DNA of 64,000 bases from Alicyclobacillus tolerans (GTDB taxonomy: Bacteria; Bacillota; Bacilli; Alicyclobacillales; Alicyclobacillaceae), in assembly GCF_021739485.1 (NCBI RefSeq), contig NZ_JAJFNK010000017.1, positions 1-64,000 on the forward strand. Direction: 5' to 3'. The translations under genes were made by a program, and so were the position numbers. A model generated the notes under the pieces. The model searched no databases. It saw only the letters and a program-made list of their open reading frames with translations, and was not told the DNA's origin. The number at the start of each line of letters is the position of its first letter. Position 1 is the first letter of the stretch. This document shows positions 15,178 through 24,736 of this stretch, in pieces.

Positions 15178-16452
15178 GTGGTGGACGTATTGGCTGAATT
15201 GCTCAAAGACGTTCCGGTTCCTAAATTTATCCCGGTGAAGCAGCTGTTTGACCCTCAGCGCGTGGAAAACATCCCGGATGCAGTCCGGCAAGCGGTCCAA
15301 CAAGCGGGTGTTCTCGAACGCGTTCAGCCGGGCAAGAGCATCGCAATTGCAGTCGGGTCGCGCGGCATAGCCAACCTTCCTGCTTTGGTCCGGGAGGTCG
15401 TCACCATCGTCAAGGACAGGGGGGCACATCCCCTTATTGTGCCGGCTATGGGCAGCCACGGTGGAGCCACAGCGCAAGGCCAAGAGGCGATGCTCGAGCA
15501 CCTCGGTGTTTCAGAGGCGACGGTGGGAGCCCCGGTCAAGGCAGCTATGGATGTCGTCCAAGTCGGGACATCGCACACAGGGATTCCCGTGTATACCGAC
15601 GCATTGGCGGCCCAGGCGGATGGGATTATCGTTCTCAACCGGATTAAGCCGCACACGTCGTTTCATGCCAACGTGGAATCCGGATTGCTGAAGATGTTAG
15701 TGATCGGTCTTGGTAAGCAAAAGGGTGCCGACGCGGCTCATGCCCTGGGATTTGCCCACATGGGAGAACACATCTGGGATTTGTCGAAAACGTTGTTGCA
15801 AAAACTTCCGGTGCTCTTTGGCGTTGCCGTACTGGAGAACGGATACGACCAAACAGCCAAAGTGGTGTGCGTTCCGAGCGAAGACCTGCATGAAGTCGAG
15901 CCTTTACTGTTGGAACAAGCCCGAGCTTTCATGCCGAGGCTTTTGCTTAGGCCGCTCGATGTCTTGATTGTCGACGAGATTGGCAAAAACATCAGCGGAG
16001 TGGGAATGGACCCGAACATCACGGGGCGCTTTCCGAACACCTTGGTAAAACCGGATATCGAGATCACTCGCGTCGCCATTTTGCGCTTGACGGAAGAAAC
16101 GGACGGAAACGCAGCGGGCATCGGTTTGGCGGATATCACGACGGCTGCGGCCGAAGCGCGAATCGACAGGGTCAAGGGATACATGAACTCTTTGACTTCG
16201 ACATCGATGGCCTCCGTGAAACTGCCCATGGTGTTGGGGAACGACAAAATGGCGATTCAGGCAGCCATCAAGACGTCAAACTGTCCCGACATTTCTGCTG
16301 TGCGTGCCATACGAATCAAAAACACCTTGCACATCGACGAAATTTGGATTTCAGAAGCGCTGTTACAAGAAGCTCAAGAGCACGCGAATATCGACGTGCT
16401 AGGCCCGGCAACACCGCTTGCGTTCCATTCAAACGGCGACTTGTCCTTGTAA
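15178..16452 (+). CDS. larA: LarA-family nickel-dependent racemase/epimerase (first copy)
   Basis: A 424-residue LarA homologue (DUF2088 N-domain plus C-domain). Lactobacillus LarA carries the nickel-pincer nucleotide on Lys184 and binds Ni with His200. Here Lys172 (ESGLLKM) and His188 (GADAAHALG) have the same 16-residue spacing; other candidates are His94 (GSHGG) and His159 (KPHT), the likely proton-shuttling histidines. GSRGIANLP and DEIGKNISGVGMDPN are also conserved with the second copy at 32397. Start GTG 15178 or 15181 behind AAAGGAGG. It is inside the dehydratase/FAH/SDR/permease operon, implying epimerisation of the same imported acid rather than simple lactate racemisation. Confidence 0.85.
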   Translation: MVDVLAELLKDVPVPKFIPVKQLFDPQRVENIPDAVRQAVQQAGVLERVQPGKSIAIAVGSRGIANLPALVREVVTIVKDRGAHPLIVPAMGSHGGATAQGQEAMLEHLGVSEATVGAPVKAAMDVVQVGTSHTGIPVYTDALAAQADGIIVLNRIKPHTSFHANVESGLLKMLVIGLGKQKGADAAHALGFAHMGEHIWDLSKTLLQKLPVLFGVAVLENGYDQTAKVVCVPSEDLHEVEPLLLEQARAFMPRLLLRPLDVLIVDEIGKNISGVGMDPNITGRFPNTLVKPDIEITRVAILRLTEETDGNAAGIGLADITTAAAEARIDRVKGYMNSLTSTSMASVKLPMVLGNDKMAIQAAIKTSNCPDISAVRAIRIKNTLHIDEIWISEALLQEAQEHANIDVLGPATPLAFHSNGDLSL

Positions 16453-16555
16453 CAGGGCGGCCACGGGGCTCGTTCCAAGGCGGCAAGCCCCAGACCGTCA
16501 GGTTTTGCATCCTGCAAGAAAATGCGCTCAACGGACGCTAAAGGAGGAAAACAGA

Positions 16556-17314
16556 TTGTACACATTTGAAAATCAAGTGGTTTGGGTCACAGGGAGCAGC
16601 ACGGGAATTGGCCGTGCGACGGCGCTGGCATTCGCAAAACACGGAGCGGACGTCGTCGTTCATGGCAACGCCAACGTGGAACAGGCGCAAAGCGTTGCAC
16701 AAGAGATTGAAGCTCTCGGTAAAAATTGTCTCGTCGTTTCCGGCGATGTTTCAGACCAAAAACAGGTTGCTGAGATGGTTGAGCAGATCGCTCGCCGCTT
16801 TGGACGCATCGACGTACTCGTCAACAACGCAGGATCGATGATTCGCAGGGCGCGGCTGGAAGAGATGGATGAAGAACTCTGGGACCGGGTCATGGGCGTC
16901 AATTTAAAGTCTGTGTACCTCGTGACGCAACAGGTGCTTCCGCTCATGAAACAACAAGGCGGCGGACGCATTGTCAACCTCACGTCTGTGGCTGCACGAA
17001 ACGGCGGGGGACCGGGCAGCGTGGCATATGCGACTGCCAAAGCCGGCGTCAGCAACCTCACGCGAGCGCTCGCCAAGGACTTGGCAGAATATAACATTTT
17101 GGTGAACGCGGTTGCCCCAGGGGTCATCACGACGCCGTTTCACGACCGGTTTTCAGCTCCGGACGTGCGTAAGTCGTTGGCTGCCAGCATTTTGCTCGGA
17201 CGCGAAGGAACACCCGAGGAGACGGCTGGGTCCATCTTGTTTTTGGCTTCAGATTACGCGAAGTACATTACCGGAGAGATTATCGAAGTGAACGGCGGGC
17301 AGTTGATGAACTAG
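16556..17314 (+). CDS. Short-chain dehydrogenase/reductase
   Basis: A 252-residue classical SDR using NAD(P)H. TGSSTGIG is the cofactor-binding motif, NNAG is present, and the catalytic set is Ser in NLTSVAA with Tyr and Lys in YATAK. The start is TTG 16556, seven bases after a perfect AAAGGAGG; upstream in-frame codons belong to the LarA gene end. It follows larA and precedes the permease in one operon. Expected to interconvert a hydroxy and an oxo group of a sugar acid; not assignable further. Confidence 0.87.
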   Translation: MYTFENQVVWVTGSSTGIGRATALAFAKHGADVVVHGNANVEQAQSVAQEIEALGKNCLVVSGDVSDQKQVAEMVEQIARRFGRIDVLVNNAGSMIRRARLEEMDEELWDRVMGVNLKSVYLVTQQVLPLMKQQGGGRIVNLTSVAARNGGGPGSVAYATAKAGVSNLTRALAKDLAEYNILVNAVAPGVITTPFHDRFSAPDVRKSLAASILLGREGTPEETAGSILFLASDYAKYITGEIIEVNGGQLMN

Positions 17315-17324
17315 GAGGACGGTC

Positions 17325-18554
17325 ATGGAATTTGAATCGTTGCCCGAAACCTCTTCGAACTCTGAACAACGGAGGGCGACGTTCTTCAGCAACCCAATCC
17401 GCGACATGAATACAGGCAACGTCACAGCGGGGGTGGTTTCCGGATTGCTTGCTTTAACCAGCCCCCCCGCGCTCATTTTACAAGCGGCCAGCCAGGCACA
17501 TCTGACGCGGGGACAAACCCTCTCTTGGATTTTTGCCGCGTATGTCATCAGCGGGTTGTTCAGTATTGTGGCTCCGCTGTGGTACCGGATTCCGGTGACG
17601 GCCGCTCTGTCATTGTCCGGAGTCGCATTTGTCGTGACTGAATCGGCACACGTGCCCTTTCCAGAACTGCTTGGAGGATACCTTTTATCGGGTCTTATCA
17701 TGTTTATCGTCGGAATTTCCGGTGTCTTTTCTAAGCTGATGGAGCACTTGCCCGTTGAAGTGATCGCCGCCATGTTGTCTGGTTTGACGGGAATCTACGT
17801 GGTGCATACCGTTCAAGACGTGGTCGTGCTGCCTGCAGCGGGGTTGTGCGCGGTCTTGGGTTACTTAGCGGTGTTCAGATGGGGCAAGCGCATCCCGCCC
17901 GTTGTCGGAGCGCTGGTATTTGGCACTGTGGCGCTGTTCATGACGACACACCTTCATTTGGGTGCTCAGACGACCGGCTTTGCGTGGCCCGTGTTTCAGA
18001 CACCCCGTTTTACAGTACGGGCCGTCGTCACGGTCGCGCTGCCGCTTTCTTTGTTGGTGCTGAGCAACGACGTAGCACCCGGACTCGGGGCTATGGAGAG
18101 TTTTGGCTTTCGGCCTCCAATCCGGACGCTGGTCAGTCTCACCGGCTTGTTGTCAGCAGCTTCAGGTGTGTTTGGAGGGCAGTCGGTCAATGTTGCGGGG
18201 ATGATGTCCGCCATCTGTTCCGATGAAAGCGCAGGGGTGAAGGGGAGGCGGTACGTCGCTTCTGTGGTTTCCGGCAGCTTGCTGGTTTTGTTTGGACTGT
18301 TGTCAGGCTTTATTGTGCCCTTTATGACCGTGCTGCCCTCCGCGTTTCTGGGGATTATGGCCGGATTTGCGTTGATTGGAGTCATGGGGTCGAGCCTGCA
18401 AACTGCGTTTTCGAACTCTTCTCATCGCCTAAGTGCAGTGTTTACGTTCGCCGTCACCTTGTCCAACATTCGAATCTTCGACGTCAGCTCACCGGTCTGG
18501 GCGTTGGTTGGGGGCTTGGTCATCGCAAAATTGCTGGAGACCCATCGGCAGTGA
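17325..18554 (+). CDS. BenE-type benzoate/H+ symporter family permease
   Basis: A 409-residue, very hydrophobic protein with about 11-12 membrane segments, matching the BenE family (related to the NCS2/SulP fold). Typical text includes TAGVVSGLLALTSPPALI, GLTGIYVVHTVQ and GVFGGQSVNVAGMMSAIC. Known members carry benzoate or related aromatic acids with protons. It starts ten bases after the SDR stop, so it is the last gene of the sigma-54 operon and is the only intact transporter in the island. Its actual cargo is probably the acid handled by the preceding enzymes. Confidence 0.82.
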   Translation: MEFESLPETSSNSEQRRATFFSNPIRDMNTGNVTAGVVSGLLALTSPPALILQAASQAHLTRGQTLSWIFAAYVISGLFSIVAPLWYRIPVTAALSLSGVAFVVTESAHVPFPELLGGYLLSGLIMFIVGISGVFSKLMEHLPVEVIAAMLSGLTGIYVVHTVQDVVVLPAAGLCAVLGYLAVFRWGKRIPPVVGALVFGTVALFMTTHLHLGAQTTGFAWPVFQTPRFTVRAVVTVALPLSLLVLSNDVAPGLGAMESFGFRPPIRTLVSLTGLLSAASGVFGGQSVNVAGMMSAICSDESAGVKGRRYVASVVSGSLLVLFGLLSGFIVPFMTVLPSAFLGIMAGFALIGVMGSSLQTAFSNSSHRLSAVFTFAVTLSNIRIFDVSSPVWALVGGLVIAKLLETHRQ

Positions 18555-18610
18555 CTGGGTCTCCGTGTCTTTGTTTGTTCCGTCTTTGATGAAAGACCAG
18601 AATGGGGCGC

Positions 18611-19399
18611 TTATCGCTGGCCTGTAGGTTGTTTGGACAGGGATTGCACGGTGCTTGTCCAGGTTTTCTGCAAGTTCATCCAGTCCGCTCCGACAATCAG
18701 AAGCTGCACACCTTGGTCTAGCCATGGGCGGCCATCCTCTGCGTCTTTGGCAAAAATCCCGGTCGGGAGTCCGTGCGAACGGACAACAGACATCGAATCG
18801 TTAAGGGCGCGCGTGACCACGGGATGAGTGACTTGGCCGCGAAGACCAAGGTCCACTGACAGGTCGTACGGGCCGAAAAATACCCCGTCCAATCCTTCGA
18901 TTTCGCATACTTCGTCCAGTTGTGAAAGCAAGTTGCGGTTCTCCGCCAAGACCCAGACACTGGTATGTTCGTCGCTTTCGCTCGTAAAGGTTTCTCCGTC
19001 CATCGTCCCATACCCGGCCGCGGGGACAATGGGATTGTATCCTCGCTTGCCTTGTGGAACAAACTTGACCTGGTCCACGCACCGTTTGACATCCTCCGCC
19101 GATGTTGCAGCCGCGACCAGAACTCCGTCCAGCCCGCGGTCCAACAGGCGTCCTAATACCGGAACATCGTCGACTGTGCAGCGCACAAACGTTTCCACGG
19201 GGGAAAAGCAGGCGACGTCAATCAGTTGAGCGGCGGATTCTACAGAATACGTACCGTGTTCAAAATCCAACATGACCAAGTCGAGGCCAGCGGCGCTGGC
19301 AACGCGGACGACGGCCGGATCCCGGGAGAGCAGGAAAGAGCCGATGACGTGTTCGCCGTCTTGGATGCGCTGTCGCAGGGAAGTAGGCGCTTTTTGCAT
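18611..19399 (-). CDS. HpcH/HpaI-family class II aldolase
   Basis: A 262-residue metal-dependent aldolase of the HpcH/HpaI/CitE TIM-barrel family, cleaving 2-keto-3-deoxy (or 4-hydroxy-2-oxo) acids to pyruvate plus an aldehyde. MLDFEHGTYSVE, FVRCTVDDVP, GYNPIVPAAGYG, a metal-binding Glu in VLAENRN and GVFFGPYDLSVDLGL are conserved. Start ATG 19399 follows GAGGAGG on the minus strand; longer upstream frame is unsupported. It converges with the permease operon and is divergent from the 2-hydroxyacid dehydrogenase operon. Confidence 0.85.
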   Translation of the reverse strand: MQKAPTSLRQRIQDGEHVIGSFLLSRDPAVVRVASAAGLDLVMLDFEHGTYSVESAAQLIDVACFSPVETFVRCTVDDVPVLGRLLDRGLDGVLVAAATSAEDVKRCVDQVKFVPQGKRGYNPIVPAAGYGTMDGETFTSESDEHTSVWVLAENRNLLSQLDEVCEIEGLDGVFFGPYDLSVDLGLRGQVTHPVVTRALNDSMSVVRSHGLPTGIFAKDAEDGRPWLDQGVQLLIVGADWMNLQKTWTSTVQSLSKQPTGQR

Positions 19400-19561
19400 G
19401 GTTGTCCTCCTCGTATTTGTTCTCGGTGCTGTACTCGCGGGCTTGCGCACGCTGCGCGATGGTTGAGCCCGTTGACTGCAGTTCTTGTTGCCATCTTGTT
19501 TTTTTGACGAGGGTCGTGAGACCACTATACCACGTCAATGCCATTTGGTTTCCGGAGCTTG

Positions 19562-19574
19562 TTCAAGACTTGAA
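19562..19574. promoter_or_regulatory. Perfect palindrome, possible operator
   Basis: TTCAAGACTTGAA is a perfect 6-1-6 palindrome 23 bases upstream of the -24 box at 19598, in the divergent promoter region between the HpcH-type aldolase and the dehydrogenase operon. A related TTCA-N4-TGAA palindrome occurs at 29514-29525 near the UxaA promoter. Regulator unknown. Confidence 0.35.
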
Positions 19575-19597
19575 AACCGTTTCTCCGACGATGGATT

Positions 19598-19613
19598 TGG
19601 TATGGTTTTTGCT
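19598..19613 (+). promoter_or_regulatory. Probable sigma-54 promoter
   Basis: TGGTATGGTTTTTGCT has exact GG-N10-GC spacing and a perfect TTGCT -12 box; the -24 box reads TGGTAT instead of TGGCAY. Predicted start is near 19623, about 40 bases before the TTG start of the 2-hydroxyacid dehydrogenase. Confidence 0.6.
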
Positions 19614-19663
19614 TAAATCCAAGGTTGATGCTGAGACAGACTTAAAGAAGGAGTGGACGCGTT

Positions 19664-20755
19664 TTGAAGATTCTTTGCATTGGAGATGCAATGATTCCAG
19701 GAGTCGATTTTACAACTGCGGCCCAGGCTTTGGGAACTGCGGATTACGTGACAGCCGACTGGGAGTCCGACTGGGCGAATTTACAGCACCGCCGCTTGGT
19801 CGTCGAGCAACAAGGTCCCAGTGTGGAACCGGTTCCCGGGGTTTTTCTCGAGAATCCGGACGCAGAGATGGTTCTGGCTTTGTTTTGTCCGTTTTCCGAA
19901 CAGGCAATGGACGCCATGCCGAACCTCAAAGTGATTGGGGTAGCACGCGCTGGCACGGAAAACGTGGATGTGCAGGCGGCCACACAGCGGGGAATTGCTG
20001 TGGTCAACGTGATGGGCCGGAACGCGGAAGCGGTATCGGATTTTGCAGTCGGCTTGATGCTCTCCGAGGGGCGCAACATCGCCCGGGCGCATGCAGCCAT
20101 CAAACAAGGCGCATGGCGCAAAGAGTTTTCCAATTCCAGCTATGTCCCTGAACTCAAGGGGAAGACCGTTGGTATTGTGGGATATGGATATATCGGTCGT
20201 TTAGTCGCGCAAAAACTCAGTGGCTTTGGTGTACACGCCATGGTGTATGACCCTTGGGTCGACAAAGCGCAAGCGGAGCAGACCGGGGTTGAAGTCGTCG
20301 ACAAAGAAACCTTGTTTAAAAGTGCCGATTTCATCACGTTGCACGCCCGGTTGACGGAGGATAGCAAAAATTTGGTCAGCCATCGCGAACTGGACTTGAT
20401 GAAGCCGACGGCCTACCTCATCAACACTGCACGTGCCGGGCTCGTTGACATGGATGCCTTGGTTAGTGCTTTACAAGAGGGCAAGATTGCCGGGGCGGCG
20501 CTGGACGTCTTTGAAGTGGAACCCATTCCAGCGGGACATCCGCTGTTGGAACTGGACAATGTTACGCTGACGACCCACATTGCCGGAACGACCCGGGAAG
20601 CGTTGACCCGTTCACCGCAGTTGTTGGTGCAAGAAGTCGCGAAGCTTCTGGACGGTCAAGGGGAACAGGCGACGGTTAAAAATAAAAACGTCCTTGCGAA
20701 TCTGGAAACGTCTTGGGTCAAGGATGCTTCGAAACGCCTCGGAAGGGTGCGGTGA
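19664..20755 (+). CDS. D-isomer 2-hydroxyacid dehydrogenase (phosphoglycerate dehydrogenase-like)
   Basis: A 363-residue NAD(P)-dependent oxidoreductase. The nucleotide-binding motif is GIVGYGYIGRLVAQKL; the catalytic Arg lies in LHARLTEDS, Glu in DVFEVEP and His in LTTHIAGT. No ACT domain is present, so it is not a complete biosynthetic SerA. Start TTG 19664 with AAGGAG ten bases upstream. First gene of an operon with an FGGY kinase, large IlvD-type dehydratase and an unknown protein; it probably oxidises a hydroxy acid or reduces a keto acid of that route. Confidence 0.85.
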   Translation: MKILCIGDAMIPGVDFTTAAQALGTADYVTADWESDWANLQHRRLVVEQQGPSVEPVPGVFLENPDAEMVLALFCPFSEQAMDAMPNLKVIGVARAGTENVDVQAATQRGIAVVNVMGRNAEAVSDFAVGLMLSEGRNIARAHAAIKQGAWRKEFSNSSYVPELKGKTVGIVGYGYIGRLVAQKLSGFGVHAMVYDPWVDKAQAEQTGVEVVDKETLFKSADFITLHARLTEDSKNLVSHRELDLMKPTAYLINTARAGLVDMDALVSALQEGKIAGAALDVFEVEPIPAGHPLLELDNVTLTTHIAGTTREALTRSPQLLVQEVAKLLDGQGEQATVKNKNVLANLETSWVKDASKRLGRVR

Positions 20756-20761
20756 CTCCCA

Positions 20762-22405
20762 ATGGGAGAGTTGAACCCCGGCACGAAGACGGGAGACCAA
20801 AAGTCCTGCCTGCTGGCGTTGGACGTGGGGACAACGGGCGCTCGGGCCGTTTTGTTCGATTTGTCCGGTGCGATGATTGGCAGTGCTTATCAGGAGTATA
20901 AGAGCACGTTTCTCGCCCCAACGGTCATCGATCACGACCCTGCAACCTGGCTTCGCGCCGTGGACGCGTGCATCCCGGCAGTGCTCGCACAAACCCGTAC
21001 GTCGGGTTCGGACGTCCTGGCCATCGCAGTCACCAGCCAAAGAGCCACGATCGTCCCTGTGGACGCGGCGGGGAACTGGCTGGCGCCGGCGATTTCTTGG
21101 CAGGACAAACGCACCATGGAGGAGTGCCGTGCGATTGAACGGACTGTCGGAGAGACCCACGTGTATGAAGCCACAGGCTTGCGCATAGATCCCTACTTTT
21201 CTCTTCCGAAAATGTTGTGGTTTCAGCGCAATCGCGGCGACGTGTACGGCAGTACCTATCGGTTCTTAACCGTTCACGACCTGGTCATTCACCACCTCAC
21301 GGGCGTTTTCGCGACAGAGTTTACCCAAGCGTCGAGAACGATGTTGTTTGACATTCACAAGCGGCAGTGGCACGAGTCCTTAGCCGGAACGTTTGACGTC
21401 GATTTGCGCGCACTGCCGGTTGTCTACCCGACGGGCTCCATCGCCGGCGGGCTGTCGCCGGAGGCGGCAAGCCGCGTCGGACTGAGTTCCGGGGTTCCGG
21501 TGGTCATGGCTGGCGGGGACCAGCAGTGCGCAGCTGTAGGGCTAGGCGTCATCCGACCCGGATTGGCGAAGGTGACGACCGGGACAGGGTCGTTTATCGT
21601 GGCGCCCGTTGAGCGTCCCGTTTTGGACCGCGACCGGCGCGTGTTATGCAGTGTCGCGGCTGTGCCAGACCAGTGGATCCTGGAAGCGGGGGTGTTTACC
21701 ACTGGGGCAGTCTACCGCTGGCTTCGAGATGAATTGTTTGGTTCCAACGCCGCACAAGGCGTGGTACAAAGCGGTTCAAGCGGCGTCGACTTGTATGCTA
21801 TGCTCGACAAAATGGCAGAGGCGTCGCCTCCAGGTTCGGCCGGGGCCTTGTGGCTGCCGCACTTTGCCGGCAGCGCCGCACCGTATTGGAATCCGAATGC
21901 ACGGGGTCTCATCTTCAATTTGGCTTTGGGCCATTCGCGCGAACACTTGGTTCGCGCCGCACTGGAAGGTATCGCTTTAGAAGTAAACAAGAACCTGTCC
22001 ATCATGGAGGAACTGGTGTCGTCCACCGTGCAGGTTCCTGCACAGGAAGCAGGTCTTTCTCAGGTACTTCACGAGGTGCGCGTGACGGGCGGAGCTTCGC
22101 GCAGCAAGTTGTTCAACCAAATTCAGGCGGACGTTTACGGACGGACGATTGTCCCTGGTGAATTGGAAGAAGCGACCGCGTTGGGCGCTGCGGTTCTCGC
22201 AGCCAAGGCCGTCGGCGTGTTTGCCGACATTGACCAGGCGTGCACTGCCATGAGCCGGTTAAACAATTTGCGTTCAGCCGAACCGGACCTGGGACGCCAC
22301 GCGTTGTACGAGGACCTTGGCCAATTGCACCACGCAGTCTACAAAGCTCTGGATGACGCCGGCGTATACGACTTGGCCGCGAAACTATCGAATAAATTTT
22401 ATTAA
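20762..22405 (+). CDS. FGGY-family carbohydrate kinase (xylulokinase-like)
   Basis: A 547-residue sugar kinase with ATP-dependent phosphorylation of a sugar, polyol or sugar acid. FGGY features are LALDVGTTGARAVLFD at the N-terminus, ISWQDKR, the substrate loop AGGDQQCAAVGLG, TGTGSFIV and the C-terminal VTGGASRSKLFNQIQADVYG plus EEATALGAA. It follows the dehydrogenase by six bases and belongs to the same operon. Sub-family (xylulose, gluconate, erythritol or other) cannot be decided from motifs. Confidence 0.85.
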   Translation: MGELNPGTKTGDQKSCLLALDVGTTGARAVLFDLSGAMIGSAYQEYKSTFLAPTVIDHDPATWLRAVDACIPAVLAQTRTSGSDVLAIAVTSQRATIVPVDAAGNWLAPAISWQDKRTMEECRAIERTVGETHVYEATGLRIDPYFSLPKMLWFQRNRGDVYGSTYRFLTVHDLVIHHLTGVFATEFTQASRTMLFDIHKRQWHESLAGTFDVDLRALPVVYPTGSIAGGLSPEAASRVGLSSGVPVVMAGGDQQCAAVGLGVIRPGLAKVTTGTGSFIVAPVERPVLDRDRRVLCSVAAVPDQWILEAGVFTTGAVYRWLRDELFGSNAAQGVVQSGSSGVDLYAMLDKMAEASPPGSAGALWLPHFAGSAAPYWNPNARGLIFNLALGHSREHLVRAALEGIALEVNKNLSIMEELVSSTVQVPAQEAGLSQVLHEVRVTGGASRSKLFNQIQADVYGRTIVPGELEEATALGAAVLAAKAVGVFADIDQACTAMSRLNNLRSAEPDLGRHALYEDLGQLHHAVYKALDDAGVYDLAAKLSNKFY

Positions 22406-22430
22406 ATTCACAGGGTTTTGAATGTAGAGT

Positions 22431-22446
22431 TGGCATGAATTTTGTT
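22431..22446 (+). promoter_or_regulatory. Weak sigma-54-like promoter
   Basis: TGGCATGAATTTTGTT is nearly identical to the promoter at 7208 but has GT instead of the invariant GC at -12. It lies about 105 bases upstream of the large dehydratase start. It could be a weak or decayed internal promoter for the dehydratase and downstream gene. Confidence 0.3.
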
Positions 22447-22549
22447 TGATTTTTTTGTCCGTGAGGGCTGCACCGCAACCTTTCGGTCTAAAACGTTGAA
22501 AGTTGTTGGGGATCAAAGTTTGAACTGAATGAAGATTGGAGTGAAGCAG

Positions 22550-24736
22550 ATGGAACAACGCCTGAGAATCGAAAATCCAATCAATCCGTATGAGTGGAAC
22601 GTTCAGGGCAAAGCCAACGAGCCCATTACGGTGGCTGCGCTGCTCGACCGGGCCCGAAAGATTCTCGGACCAGAGGCCGCGGACATTCCGGTGACGTGGA
22701 CGCTCGACGAAATATACACGCGACTGGATCACAACGCGCCGCGTATCCTCATCCTCGGCGGTTCGTGGGACCACCCGGCTCACGTGATGGACCTCGAGAC
22801 CGTGATGAGGGCAGCCCTGAATCTGTGGCAAAAAGGGGCAGTTCCGTTTTACGCGTCGACGCCTGTTTTGTGCGACGGCACCGCACAAAACAACATGGGC
22901 ATGAGCTACTCACTGCAAAGCCGCAACGCGATTGCTCAGATGGTCGTCAATCACCTGGAAGCGCAGTCCTATCACGGTGCATTTGTCATCCAAAGCTGCG
23001 ACAAACAGCCTCTGGCCGTGGTCAGTGCGCTAGCGCATTTGGACCGGGTGCGCCGATTGCGCGGCGAAGCTCCGGTGTGGGCGACTTTTGCTCCAGTACA
23101 CGTGCTCAAAGGCGGCACGGTTCCCGAGAAGCTGCGCGTTGAACTGGAAGAAGTAGCGCAAAGGGCTGAGACGATGGGACACAGCGACATCGCGGACGAC
23201 CTGCGCGACGCTCTCTCTTACATCTTACAGTGCTCTTCGAACACCCAGTTTCAGGGCGTCTTCGTGCGGGCGGTCGCGGCAGGTGTCATTACGAAAGAGC
23301 GCCACAAGGTGTACGAACAGGTTTTGGCCGTGAACACGTGCGACGGGGCCGGCGGTATCTGCGCATTTCACGGTACGGGCAACAGTTCGCGCGATTTGGT
23401 GACAGGTTTTGGCCTGGTTCATCCGGAAGTGGAACTATTGACCGAACCACCTACCTTCAAACAGGTGGGGACAGTGGTGGACGCCTTTGTCGGCATGCTC
23501 AACAAGCCGGAATTCAGCGTATCGGAATTGGTCAAGGCCAATGTGAAAAACGCGATCCGGCTGCACAGCGCGGCAGGCGGTTCGACCAACCTGATGATGC
23601 ACTTAGTCGGCGCGATGGTTTATGCGGGAGTGCCCTTTAGCGTCGACGACATTGAAAAGGTGCACAAAGAGCACCCCATCCCGGATATGTTCGACTACAG
23701 CCTGACGCAAGGACGCGATATTTACGCGCTGGCCCAGCAGTGCACGGGCGGCTACTCGCGCGGCATGGAAACACTCGTATACGAGTTGGTCCAGCAAAGC
23801 GTTCCTATGGACCTCGATGCACTCACAGTGACCGGGACATCGTGGCGCGATCGACTGCAAGACAAAAAAGGCCTTTCTGCAACGGAAGTCAAGGAGAACC
23901 CCATTATCCTGGCTGAGCCGAGGCGCCCGTTCAGCGGAGTCGACGTGTTGCGGGGCAACATTTTCGAAAGCGCTGTCGTCAAAGTCAGCGGGATGGAATT
24001 GGAACAGTTCGACGAGTTTGACGGAAAACTAGCCGTTGTCGTGTACTACGAAAACGAGGAAGAGGCTAATCAGGGCTTGCTCGACGTCCAGCTCCTCGAG
24101 AAGTGGAAAGCTAACCGCATTGTCGACGAGCAGGTGCTGCGCCAACTGTACCGCCTGAACGGGGGAACTGGCACACCGGCAGACAACTACGACGATTTGT
24201 TTGACGACATGGTCGAAAGGCGCTTGTTCAAGACCGCGATTGTCATTGGCGGACAGGGACCCGATGCGTTCGGCATGCCAGAAATGTTTACGCCGATGCA
24301 GCACATTAACGCTAACCGTACGCTGCAGAAGATTACGGTGCTCATGAGCGACGGCCGGTACTCGGGCGTCACTTACGGTGCGGCCATTGGCCACGTTACG
24401 CCGGAAGCCTTTCATGGCGGGGGACTGTTGTACCTGCAGAATGGCGACGTCGTGCGCTTAGGTTTCCGCCAAAAGACGCTCGACTTGCTGGACTCTGCCG
24501 CATTGACGCAAGGAGAAGTCAAGCTCGCCGCAGACAACTGGCAGGCACAACGCATGGAACTCGGGGCGGATCGCAAGACCCGTTTGTTGCAGCGCCGCCG
24601 CCAAGTGGCTGCCTCGAACCGGCTCACCGGATGCACCGACGCGTCGCGCGGAGTGGTGCCGATGGCAGTTTGGGAAGAAGCAGAATGGAGCGCACAACTG
24701 GAAAACCAGACACAGGAGGACGTACAACATGTTTGA
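22550..24736 (+). CDS. Large IlvD/Edd-family dehydratase (YjhG/YagF-like)
   Basis: A 728-residue iron-sulfur dehydratase, much longer than dihydroxyacid dehydratase and closer to the E. coli xylonate dehydratases YjhG/YagF (about 655 residues). Conserved segments are Cys108 in VLCDGTAQNN, Cys150 in QSCDKQP, NTCDGAGGICAFHG, SAAGGSTNLMMH and VLMSDGRYSGVTYGAAIGH. Start ATG 22550 follows GGAG by eight bases; an ATG at 22529 lies upstream of that site. The unusually long C-terminal tail (about residues 670-728) is Arg/Gln-rich. It overlaps the next gene by eight bases. Substrate probably an aldonate. Confidence 0.85.
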   Translation: MEQRLRIENPINPYEWNVQGKANEPITVAALLDRARKILGPEAADIPVTWTLDEIYTRLDHNAPRILILGGSWDHPAHVMDLETVMRAALNLWQKGAVPFYASTPVLCDGTAQNNMGMSYSLQSRNAIAQMVVNHLEAQSYHGAFVIQSCDKQPLAVVSALAHLDRVRRLRGEAPVWATFAPVHVLKGGTVPEKLRVELEEVAQRAETMGHSDIADDLRDALSYILQCSSNTQFQGVFVRAVAAGVITKERHKVYEQVLAVNTCDGAGGICAFHGTGNSSRDLVTGFGLVHPEVELLTEPPTFKQVGTVVDAFVGMLNKPEFSVSELVKANVKNAIRLHSAAGGSTNLMMHLVGAMVYAGVPFSVDDIEKVHKEHPIPDMFDYSLTQGRDIYALAQQCTGGYSRGMETLVYELVQQSVPMDLDALTVTGTSWRDRLQDKKGLSATEVKENPIILAEPRRPFSGVDVLRGNIFESAVVKVSGMELEQFDEFDGKLAVVVYYENEEEANQGLLDVQLLEKWKANRIVDEQVLRQLYRLNGGTGTPADNYDDLFDDMVERRLFKTAIVIGGQGPDAFGMPEMFTPMQHINANRTLQKITVLMSDGRYSGVTYGAAIGHVTPEAFHGGGLLYLQNGDVVRLGFRQKTLDLLDSAALTQGEVKLAADNWQAQRMELGADRKTRLLQRRRQVAASNRLTGCTDASRGVVPMAVWEEAEWSAQLENQTQEDVQHV

